Positions 22,980 through 32,736 of a stretch of DNA of 64,000 nucleotides are shown piece after piece. The notes under the pieces were generated by a model. That model saw nothing but the letters and a program-made list of their open reading frames with translations. It was not told the origin of the DNA and searched no databases. A program made the position numbers and the translations under genes. This stretch comes from Blastomussa wellsi (taxonomy: Eukaryota > Cnidaria > Anthozoa > Scleractinia > Plerogyridae), in NCBI GenBank assembly GCA_947652115.1, contig OX393570.1, positions 9,200,846-9,264,845 on the forward strand, given 5' to 3'. How positions within the stretch are numbered: the first letter of the stretch is position 1; every line of letters begins with the position of its first letter.

Positions 22980-23267
22980 CTTTGACGGCAAATGTTACAT
23001 TCGCAGAACTGGTTCCAAACTGGTTCTGAGCTGTACACGTGTAAAGCCCACTGTCACTATACTGAGCAGAGAAAATTTCAAGCTCCACGCTGTATGTATC
23101 ATTAGAATGTAGGATAGTGGATCCATAGGTTTTTAGTTGTTTGCCATCTTTATACCATGTGATGTCTGGCTCTGCTGTCCTCATAATAAAGAACTGTAAG
23201 GTAACATTAGAATCCCTTTTTGCCTCTTTATGCTGATTCACTGGCAAGATGTCCGGCACATTTCCTC
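22980..23267 (-). CDS. RTK exon: Ig domain 5, lacking the B-strand cysteine
   Basis: 288 nt, phase 1-1. The C-strand ITWYKDGK and the F-strand DSGLYTCTAQNQFGTSSA are canonical, but where the first disulfide cysteine should be the sequence reads VTLQFFIMR, with no Cys. This membrane-proximal Ig domain would lack its core disulfide unless another cysteine compensates; none is seen in the exon. Donor GTAAGT is strong. Confidence 0.8.
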
Positions 23268-24086
23268 CTAAAGTAAATCAAAGATTAAGTTTGGTTCTTT
23301 TGTAAACCCCCACCCCAACATCTCCACCTTTATTTAATTAAATTTCCACAGTCCATTTGGGTGCTCTGAATTTCAGCAGCATTTGACAATGTCCACTTGC
23401 TTGTTTCATTTCTTACTTGGTTTTCGTCATGCAGATACAATTCAGGGTCATAGCCAGACTTTTGACATAGACGAGGCAAAAACTGTGAGCACCAAAATGT
23501 ACTAGCCACTAGGGGGTCTATATGACCCCACCCTCCCCCACCTCACAACCAATGAAAAAACCTAATCTGTCATGGGACTTTAGAAAATTAAAGCACCATT
23601 CTTGAAATCTTAAAGCATAAATTTCATATTTAGCAATTGCCATGAGGTATGGGCATATTAGATTCTTCAGAAAAACTGCCAAGGAATATAATCCCAACTT
23701 GACATATTTCATTTTTCCTTTTGGAGAAAAATCTACGTCTTGACGCAACTGCCTTGAGTTGCCTCTTGCTGGCTACTGCCATTTTTTCTAAGCACTTTGA
23801 AATGCACAGATCTAGACAAACTTGTTTTCAACATGATAGTCCAGAAAGAAGAGGGCAGCAGCTTCTTATAATAAAGGAAATGGTTGAAATCCAGCAGTAT
23901 AGATTAAAAAAAACTATATAATAATGGTAATCATCCAGTTAACAGTAACTCACAAAAGAACTGTTATCTAGCGACTAAAATAATTTATATTTCTTGCTCT
24001 TTACATACAATAAGGGAGGAGGGTAACAATCCTAAAGAAATATTTAGACATAATAAGCAAGTATTAAGGCAAAAAAAAATAATTAC

Positions 24087-24383
24087 CTTTAACAACTAAT
24101 GCTATATTTCCCTCAGCTGTTCCTGCAATGCCTGCATCCCCCATACAAACAAAATGTCCTGAAACTGACTGTGTAGCACTGGTTAGTTTTAAAAAAGCCT
24201 CCGATCTGGAGTTTGCAGCTTGGAGGATTGGAACTCCAATATCAACAACTTCTTTTCCATCTTTGTACCATGTTACCTGTGGTGTTGGATTACCAATGAA
24301 CACACATTTTAATTCCACATCAGATCCTTCTGACACCACAACTGTTGGCTCTGGTACTTCAACTTTCAGAGGAGTTATATAAT
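24087..24383 (-). CDS. RTK exon: Ig domain 4
   Basis: 297 nt, phase 1-1. Motifs: DVELKCVFIGNPTPQVTWYK and SGHFVCMGDAG. The F-strand region has FVC in place of the usual YxC. Donor GTAATT follows VVKG. Confidence 0.8.
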
Positions 24384-25305
24384 CTTTAAGTACAAGAACA
24401 AATACATGTATTCACAAACTCATTTCATACAATACCCCCGGTAATTCATCAAGTTAAAACAAAGGAAATCAGAACAACAACGGTCAATGTGGTTTGATAA
24501 TTAGCATATATTTGTGATGAAACCCTGTCTTTTGCATTTGATACACTGTATATTACATCAAAAAATGCAATGTGTGTGGCTTTAACTTTCAAGAGGAATG
24601 TTCTTGCTAGGAGTCCTCTTACTGTATATGGTACCGAGTAGAGAGTTGGTACAGGGTTTTGGAAGACACTGCAATCCATAGGCTGCAAGATCTATTGAGC
24701 ACTATATAGACGTATTCCAAACTAGAAGTCTCAGGAGAATACTCAGGATTTTCGGGCAAATAACCATCTCCAAATGAAGACCTCTCTCATAGAACAAACA
24801 TAACACCATTATCAGTTGAGATCAGAAGGAGGAGATGGTGGTGGAAAGGACACACCAACAGCATGGCCCCGAATGCCATCCACAGAGTTGCCATGAAATG
24901 GACTCCAGTGGGGAAGAGGAAAAGAAAGCAGTCAAAACTGATTTGGTGAAGATCAGTAAAAAAAAAAAGATTTCAAGAGTGAGGCAGGCTGGAATTGGAG
25001 CCAGATCCAACAATGGGCAGTAGACAGGCAGCACTGGAGATCAGTGGTGAAGGCCTTAGGTGTTACCTAGCACAAAGACGATTATGTGTAGAGTCATGTA
25101 ACGATGTATGGCTTCAACAGTGAAGCCTAAAAATAAAATTTAAACGTACATATAAGTAGGAAGAAACCAACAGGAATGGTATAAATAATTTGATGAAGTC
25201 TGGGGCAATCTTTTCACTGATATTAGATTGTGATTTGATTGCACATTGCAAACTTTTGCCCAGTGATTGCCCGATGTCCAACTGTTATTTACACCCCTGG
25301 ATATA

Positions 25306-26257
25306 CAGTACCGCTCAAATGTAAGTTACCACCTCTCGTCTCGTTTCTCGCGATATGAGTCTCGTTTCCTGCGATACGAGTCTTGTTTCTCGCGAGAAGG
25401 TTCTCGTTTCTCTCGAGAGTCACTGAAGCGTTTAGTATGGAATATATTACTCGCAAGAAAGCGGCTTCCATGTAAAAGATTTTTGTTTGCAGTCCACAAC
25501 CCACCAGCGACGCGATGTTAAAAGATATGGTTGTTTTTGAGATTTTTGACACTTCACAGCAGTTGCCGGTGAGCTTGATTACACTAAAATAGACCGAATT
25601 TGAAGAAACAATATTTAATGTCTTTAATCAAGGTGCTTTTCGATGCATCGTTCACATTCATTAAATTTTTGACAGGGGGAAGTTTTGCTCTCGGCACACA
25701 TCGGCGAGACAAAACAGATCTTTCAATTTCACGGCATGCCGGCGAGCTTCAAAAACTCAAGAGAATCTACGACGCGGAAATTTTGTTTAGTAAGTTCAAA
25801 GATGTATAGTCAATTAAATCAGGCGCAACGTCGAGGCGCCGATACCGATATCGAGTGCCGACCAAGTTTCATTTCAATTTAAGCAGTTTAAGAACAGGCA
25901 AAACAAATGTCGCTCAATACATGTATGTAAACATTGCCCACTGAGCAGTACCAATAAAACTCCAGTCGCACATCCCCCATGCTTATCTCACCGAAAAAAT
26001 AAACCAACAATACATGCTCGCTGAACGATTTTTCCAATGCACGCGAACAACTGTTTGCACAGAAGCAGTTTATTTTGTTTCTCCAAAAAAACGTCAAGTG
26101 GTACTTGCAGTGCACTCGCGAGAAACGAGAAATTTGTCAAGAGACAGTTCTCGTTTCCTGCGATATGAGTCTCGTTTCTCGCGATACGAGTCTCGTTTCT
26201 CGCGATACGAGTCGCGTTTCTCGCGAGATTGTGGTAACTTACATTTGAGCGGTACTG
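25306..26257. mobile_element. Tc1/mariner-like non-autonomous element with internal 21-bp repeats
   Basis: Both ends carry CAGTACCGCTCAAATG... as inverted repeats of 27 exact bases, flanked by TA (25304-25305 and 26258-26259), as in Tc1/mariner insertions. The 952-bp interior has no transposase. Next to each end are CpG-rich tandem units of the type TCTCGCGATACGAGTCTCGT: about four at the left and five at the right, in the same direct orientation on the + strand, and each unit is itself partly palindromic. It lies in an intron of the kinase gene. Confidence 0.75.
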
Positions 26258-26766
26258 TATTATGTAAATAAAAAAATATGGAGGGAGACAGAGGCTGCCG
26301 CCAGCAACAGGGTATCTTGGAGGAGGAGGAGGATCAATGACCACTTCATGAGGAGGGAACGGACAGATGAATGATGAAAATTTATTGGACAATGGCAACC
26401 AAAATTTGCCAATGCCAGATGATTGTTCAGACAATTTTTTACGCCTTCCAATGAAAACAACAATGTTTTGCAGTGACAACACCTTAACTATCGAGCAGTA
26501 CTGTAATAATAATTTAAGTATGATCGCCCTCCAGTTTTGCCCAATCAAAATACTGACTTGGGCAGACAACTCCTTTCAGGGGGAGAAAATAAGTATATAA
26601 ATAAATACAGTAAATGGTTAAAATTTCTATAACGGTAATTGGCAAATGTTTTCAAACATAATATGGTGCATTGTACTAAATGAGGATTACCATTATTTAG
26701 TGGAATTTGAGATTTTTGTACCAGGAGTAAATGCTTTTGGATGTGAAAGTCAGTGATTTCACTCAC

Positions 26767-27057
26767 CAGAGAAGAAAACATTTGCTGTCCTGCTTCTAAC
26801 ACTCCCCTTCATATTTTTTACTACACAGTAATATTCTCCCCGGTGACGATGTCTTGCTTTCTTGATATTCAATGTATGAACCTGTATGTTTTTCCAAGTC
26901 TTATTTTTGAATGAGATCAGAGTGTCATCTGGTAAATTACTGTCATTCTGTATCCATTTAATGCTCAATGTGGCACTGCCGACCACACCACAAGACAATG
27001 TGATTCTTCCTCCACGAAAAGTGGGAACATCCTCAGGTTGAATGACAACTGATGGAT
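26767..27057 (-). CDS. RTK exon: Ig domain 3
   Basis: 291 nt, phase 1-1, starting DPSVVIQPEDV. Motifs: ITLSCGVVG, IKWIQND, and RGEYYCVVKNMKGS. The sequence between C-strand and F-strand is rich in Lys and Arg (KKARHRHRG), which could bind an acidic ligand such as heparan sulphate; that is a guess. Donor GTGAGT. Confidence 0.8.
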
Positions 27058-27149
27058 CTTTAGGATGAAAAAAAATCAAACACATGAAAACTGGAGTTTA
27101 AACAAGAGAATTATCAAATAAACGTAATTACAGTTGCAGCACTTGTACT

Positions 27150-28330
27150 ATGATAATAATTGTTTGACTGACTGGGTGACAGGCTGTCTGGCTTAGGACT
27201 GACTGCCTGACTAATGACTGACTGATGGACTGATGGTCTATGTGCATGGCCAACTAACTGACTGATGGACTGACTGTTTGGCTGTCTGGCTGGCTGACTG
27301 ACTGACTATCTGACTGACTGGTAGGCTATTATTGTATCAAGGTTTTGCACAGCAGCCACATTGCATGGCAGTTTTGTACATGTTTTCCCATAGGGATTCA
27401 AATATTCTTTTGACTATTGTTCCTGACATTCAACATGGCTGTCATGCAAAACCTCTATTTTAAATCTAAATTACTGGCTGACTGATCACTAACTGATTGA
27501 CTGACTGGCTATCTGACTAATGATCTGACTGACTGGCTGACTGTCTAGCTTAGGATTGACTAACTGACTAATGGCTAATGGGCTGACTGACTGACCGACT
27601 GACTGACTGACTGGTAGGCTATACATTGTTTAGATCTAAATAACTGACTGACTGATCACTGACTGACGGCCTGACTGACTGACTTAGGACTAACTGCCTG
27701 ACTAATGGAAGGAATCACTGACTGATTGACCGACTGACTGACTGGCTGACTGACTACCTTACTAATGGCTGATGGACTGACTGACTGACAGACTACCTGA
27801 CTGTCTGGTAGGCTATAATTATATTGTTTAGACTGACTGCACGACTAATGGATGATGGAATGACAGATGATAGGCTATATTGTTTAGATCTAAATGACTG
27901 ACTACATGACTACTGGCCGATGGAATGACTGTCGGACTGAATTACTGACTGTCTGCAGCTGGTAGGCTATATACCGGTAATTATTGTTTGACTGCCTGAC
28001 TAATTAATGGCTGATGTCCAGACTGACTGACTGACTGATGGATTAACTGTCTAGCTGGCTGACTGACTATCTGACTGACTTGTAGGCTGTATAACTGTTT
28101 GGATCTAAATGACTGACTGACTGTCACGCTTAGAACTGACTGCCTGACTAATGGCTGATGGATTAACTGACTGACTGGCTGGCTGACTGATGGACTTACA
28201 TGTACAGCTGATGAACTGACTGACTGGTAGGCTAAATTATAGGTGTGAAATATTTACTATTGCATGCAGTGTCTAGCTACTAGCTAAGCTGGCTTGCTGG
28301 CCTGGCTGGCTGACACACTGACATGCTTGT
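27150..28330. repeat. 1.2-kb degenerate CTGA tetranucleotide tract
   Basis: The stretch is built of CTGACTGACTGA-like tetramers broken by variant segments; motifs such as GGTAGGCTATA and CTGACTAATGGCTGATGG recur about every 100-150 bp, so the tract has a higher-order unit over the simple repeat. It lies in the intron between Ig domains 3 and 2 of the kinase gene. No coding sense. Confidence 0.8.
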
Positions 28331-28690
28331 GACAAACTGACTCACAGGAGCAGGGGTTTGAATAAAATTTGAAGTACATGTAGGCGGCCAATTTGAGTAG
28401 GGTGACTGAGTTGGACTGTTTTCAATAAAGTTATCTTCTATTAATTTCTTCAAAATTAGGAGAAAAGTATACAAAGTAGAGCAAAGTAGCAGATTCTTTT
28501 CATTGGCCATCAGTGCTTATTGAAAGCACTGTGGGAGAATTTAGGAGGTGGATTGGGTGGCTAGCCACTCCCATCAATCCAACACTGGTAGACCCATCAA
28601 CAGTTAAAGTGTTCAACTGGGGTACTGAATTGAGGAATTGTACATTGTACATGTATTAATGCAGCATAGTTACACACTAAGTAAACATAC

Positions 28691-28963
28691 CCGAAACCAC
28701 ATCTACATAAACAGAATGAGAAATAGTTCCCTGGAAATTTGATGCTGTACATGTGTACCATCCACTGTGTGTAGGCTTTGCATTGGAGAAGAATAAAGAA
28801 TTGTTCAGAAGGGCTTTCACATCTAAATCGACCACAAGGGATCCTTTGTGTGACCAGAAATAACTTGGTTCAGGATAACCATGTGTCTTGCAGGGCAATG
28901 TGTACATTTGTCCTTCATATAACGTCACATTGTGTGGCTTGATGTGCCAACTGGGTGGGCTCT
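28691..28963 (-). CDS. RTK exon: Ig domain 2
   Basis: 273 nt, phase 1-1. Motifs: MYTLPCKTHGYPEP, YFWSHKG and SGWYTCTASNFQGT. Donor GTATGT, acceptor TATGAACAG. N-glycosylation sequon NNS lies in the middle (LLNNSLF). Confidence 0.8.
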
Positions 28964-29189
28964 CTGTTCATACAAGAGAGAATAAACTCAGTCAAACAGG
29001 TATTTATACATTTGTACACAGATGGAACAATATGCATGTGAAGCCAGGCTCAGAAAGAAACCTCGCTACACCTGACTGCTGGTGAGTGCTGCTGTCACCA
29101 GTAATGCCAGAGTCTCACTTAGCCTAAAATCACATGCACATACAATGTATGCCAGACTCAATTAATTTTACTTAATATATAATTATGTA

Positions 29190-29436
29190 AGTCTGCATAG
29201 GAGCCTAGTGGCCCATCAGGCCGGAGCTTATCCCGGTGAAGCGACAGAGAGTATTTCTACTCCCCTGGATGGGATGCTAGTCCATCGCAGGGTTACCCCC
29301 CAGCAGTAAATATTCGCCAGTACCCATTTATACACCTGGGTGAAGAGAGGCACAGTGAGACTCAAAGTGTGACTTGAATCTGGATTGTCCGATCCGGAGT
29401 CTAGTACACTAACCATTAGAAGACTGCACCTCCCTC
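29190..29436 (-). mobile_element. tRNA-derived SINE, copy 2
   Basis: Same family as 19635-19981 (GCCTAGTGGCCCATCAGGCC at the tail, GAAGCGACAGAGAGTATTTC in the body), shorter because part of the middle is missing. Flanked by TAATTATGTA (29180-29189 and 29437-29446), a 10-bp target duplication. Located in the Ig1-Ig2 intron. Confidence 0.72.
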
Positions 29437-29796
29437 TAATTATGTAGCTAATAACAAAAAGTAATTATCATTCAAAAACACTGATTCATGGTCACGAATT
29501 CAAGTCCCCTTTATCCATTTATGTAATCATCCTGTTGGATGATAATGTTGAATAATCTGAGAGTCCTGAACTGGTCCAGGTACAAAATATCATTTCCCAG
29601 CTTGCTCCTTTAGAACCCCCTCTAAAAAGCAAGCTGTTTTAAGCCATGTCGCACTGTCATTATTAGAAATTTTACCCTAACAGGCCCTTACCATAAATTA
29701 TTAATTTTAATTAACATGACATTGTTAAGATCAAGTGTAAAGATTGCCATTCAAAAACAAACTTTGCAACATCTATGTAACAACTCGTGCATGTAC

Positions 29797-30090
29797 CTGT
29801 TACAACAGTAACATGAGCATCAGCCTCCACTCTTCCATGTTTATTTTGTGCCACACAACCATATCGCCCTGCATCAGACCAGTGAATCCCCAAGATATAC
29901 AAATATCCAAAGATAGTACCCACAATAAACCTGCCACCAGTTTGAATGGTAGTCTCACTGCCTTCAGTATATTTGACCCATTTCACTGTTGGTTTTGGTA
30001 CTCCGTGTGCTTGGCATTTCAATCGAACAGATGCATGTAACACAGTCGTAGTATTTGCAGGTGTTGATAAAAAGTAAGGAGAGACACCCT
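29797..30090 (-). CDS. RTK exon: Ig domain 1 (first found)
   Basis: 294 nt, phase 1-1. Ig motifs: VRLKCQAHG, KWVKY and DAGRYGCVAQN; ends VEADAHVTVVTG at a GTACAT donor. The acceptor is TGTTCTTTAG. It is the most 5' exon I can identify; whether further Ig exons or only a leader exon precede it is not known. Confidence 0.8.
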
Positions 30091-30483
30091 CTAAAGAACA
30101 AAAATAGTTATAAATATTTTAACCTGTATTGCAAGATATTCTGACCTGTTTTCCTTAGATAATTCAAGGAGAAGTATGAGAATACATGTATGCACAAAAA
30201 CAGGGCACAAGACATTATCATGATTAAAGTTTTTTGCTAATGCTAGTATATTTATACATCAGGGTCTGAAATTAACTTTTTTATGCAGGTGCCAAGTGGT
30301 GACTGAGCATTTTTTCAGTCGCCAAATGAAAAAAAATGTGGTTTGCAAAATTTTTGCTTCACGGTGAAACACCAAAACCGCTGAGTTCTGAAAAACATTT
30401 CTTTAAGACTCGCATGCATAAAGGGAATAAAACATCATGTAACTTACATTTCAGTTGAAAAGGGGTCTTTGTTCTATTCTTCG

Positions 30484-30486
<3 letters not shown>

Positions 30487-30517
<31 letters not shown>
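30487..30517 (+). repeat. ATT trinucleotide microsatellite
   Basis: About ten uninterrupted TTA/ATT units. It lies upstream of the first identified Ig exon, in the 5' intron or flank of the kinase gene. Confidence 0.85.
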
Positions 30518-31391
30518 AAGGGCACTATTATTACTAATTAAACTAGTACAATAAGACTGGCGCTTCATCCCAATGGCAGGTGATGCTCCAGATACCAAGT
30601 CAATATATGCACTGTTGTGTTGTTCCATTGTGTGAAGTCTTTTGTGCTATTGTTTATAGGATCTAGGCCCCATTGTTGTGTTATTTGTAGGCCTGTGCTC
30701 TTAGGGCACCCAGGCACCTCAGGTGACTAACGTTTGCCTTTGGGAGAGCAGATAAACTTACTTTTCAGTGACAGATCTAGGGGAGGGGTCCGGGCCTTAA
30801 TTTAAGGCCGCCACCTTAATTTAAGGCCCAAAGGGCTGGAAAATTTTCCGGGCTTCCTCCCACACCCCCCTTGGAAAGAAGTCTGGATCCACCACTCGTT
30901 TTTAATATAAACTTTAGTGTTGGGCTCCCTGGATCTCAGGGTTTAGAACCTTCGGGCTCCTTGCAATTTTTCTTAGAGCACAGTCTGCCTTGCTTTGTGA
31001 CATACTTTGGGACTTGCTAATGACTTGGTACCTCTTAGTATATGGCGCTCGATCCCTAGCAACTGCTGGGCCAATCTTTGGGAATGAAATAAGAAATAAC
31101 ATGGCTTCACAGATGGTATGCATATATTTTCAAACAAGGACACTTGAAAAATTAATGCAACTTAAGAAAATCGATCAGCTTTGAAATACCCTGAAAGAAT
31201 GTAACCTATGTTTACAAAACTATTATATAATAAATTATTCTGTAAATGAAAGCACTCCTACACATGTAAATGAGAGGACATATAAAATTCAGTCAGTTAT
31301 AAATCACTGCACTCCAATGCAACAGAGGTGATTATGATCGATCAACTTGAAGATGAAGCCATGATGTGTTTCTCATTTTCTGGCATCTACA

Positions 31392-32736
31392 TAGACTGCG
31401 AGAAGTCTCTATTTTGCTCCAAAATCCGTAACGAAAGCAAAAATTTGTGAGTGCTATTTTCGAGGGGCGATTGCGCGAGCAGCAAATCCGCGAGCCGCGA
31501 GTTGCGTGGGCGCCAGCTGGAGTTAAAATCGAGACTGCAATGTCTTCATACAGCATTTCTGATGCCAGGCACGCTGGTGACGGAGTGTTTCGATTGGTCG
31601 GTCTATAAAGCGATGACGCATATCTGTCATCAACATTTCAATCATGTCATCGAAAGCCCATGCTGAGACATGTAGCCTGTGCTAAATTTCAGTAAACATC
31701 ACAATGACTGCCGTTTTGAAACGAGTATACGAGGAGAATTTGGGAGGAGTGAAGTTAGAAAAGGAACAGAAACAAGCTGTTCTCGCTCTTCTTGAAAAAA
31801 AAAAGATGTTTTTGCCAACAGGTTTTGGCAAAAGCCTGGTTTACCAAAGCTATTCTGTTACACAAAAAGTACTATCGATGCTGTCACTCCAGCCGTGGTT
31901 GTTTCATTCAGTAGTGATTTATTTGCTCCTGCCATTTCGGCCGCGAGTGAGGACTTGGAACTAAGGTAGAACCACTTGAATTCCCAGTTAACGGCTTTAG
32001 TTATTGCTTCCTGGCTTGTTCAATTTTAAACAGCATGTTTACAACATGCTGCCATTTCCGCTTCGGAATGTTTTTAATCAGACTCAATGGAATGCTGTCA
32101 AAAAGTGTTCCGACAGTTTAACTTGAATCAGAAACGACCACCTCTGCAAGGAATTTAGAGAAGACCTTTCTTCTTCCCTTCAACAAGAGACACTGAAAAT
32201 GTTTTTTGTGCTAATGTACGACGTCTTCACCCTTTCTGACCATTCACCAGCGGTGTTTTTTGATGTTAAGTTTCCATAAACTGTCTTGAACGAACAGTTA
32301 CACGAACGACAAAAATCCGACACAGAAGACTGATCACAATATTTTTCTTCACCCTGTTCGAAACGGGCTTTTTGCATATTCCAAGCTTAGACTGGAAGCA
32401 GTCTCTATTTTTGCTCCAAAATCCGTAACGAAACCGAAAATTTGCACGCACAATAAAAACATTACTCCAATTCCAAACTTTGTTTACCGCTTCTGAGACC
32501 GGTCAATCATGTTCGAAAGTGGGCGTCAGTGTCAAGGTGACATTGATGTGAGCCGTCAAAGAGCGTCAGAAATGCTGTATGAAGACATTGCAGTCTCTAT
32601 TTTAACTCCAGCTGGCGCCCACGCAACTCGCGGCTCGCGGATTTGCCGCTCGCGCGATCGCCCCTTGAAAATAGCACTTGCAAATTTTCGCTTTCGTTAC
32701 GGAGTTTGGAGCAAAATAGAGACTGCTCGCAGTCTA
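31392..32736. mobile_element. Mutator-like element with long inverted repeats and a 9-bp duplication
   Basis: The left arm begins TAGACTGCGAGAAGTCTC; the right arm ends with the inverse, GACTGCTCGCAGTCTA. The arms extend about 200 bp inward (TCTATTTTGCTCCAAA, CCGCGAGCCGCGAGTTGCGT, GCCAGCTGGAGTTAAAAT, TTCATACAGCATTTCTGA). Both sides carry GCATCTACA (31383-31391 and 32737-32745), a 9-bp target duplication. Long arms plus a 9-bp duplication fit the Mutator (MULE) superfamily. A further copy of the outermost arm sequence lies inside at about 32388-32455. It has no transposase but carries a helicase-like frame at 31704-31964. Confidence 0.75.
31704..31964 (+). pseudogene. RecQ-like helicase N-terminal fragment carried by the element
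   Basis: An 86-codon frame with a motif 0-like EKEQKQAVLALLE and a Walker A segment FLPTGFGKSLVYQS, the order and spacing of RecQ-family DExH helicases. The region before Walker A looks shortened and is encoded by an A-tract, and the similarity fades after about residue 50. Motifs II to VI are absent. Probably a captured or decayed helicase fragment, not a working enzyme. Confidence 0.55.

Larger units (their letters stand above)
9477..30090 (-). other. Gene span: Ig/FN3 receptor tyrosine kinase
   Basis: Fifteen exons on the minus strand were joined by splice sites and phase (1-1 for all Ig and FN3 exons, then 1-0, 0-1, 1-1, 1-0, 0-0, 0-2, 2-1, 1-2, 2-0), with every length agreeing. The product is about 970 residues: five Ig domains, one FN3, a membrane helix, a juxtamembrane region with several tyrosines, and a complete tyrosine kinase domain. 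Kinase motifs ([42 protein letters not shown]) are intact, so activity is expected. WMAIES and the RDIYEKKQY loop resemble RET, Cad96Ca and FGFR kinases; the ectodomain has no cadherin repeats, so the gene is not RET itself. Missing: the signal-peptide exon upstream of 30.1 kb and a certain last exon. Introns are filled with SINEs and foldback elements. Confidence 0.85.

Noticed and set aside
25988..26569. A 193-codon minus-strand frame
   Set aside because: Half lies in the Tc1/mariner-like element, including its 21-bp units; the rest is intron of the kinase gene. No recognisable domain.
27150..28330. Possible CRISPR-like or satellite array
   Set aside because: The tract is a CTGA tetranucleotide repeat with imperfect higher-order blocks, without regular repeat-spacer structure, in animal DNA.
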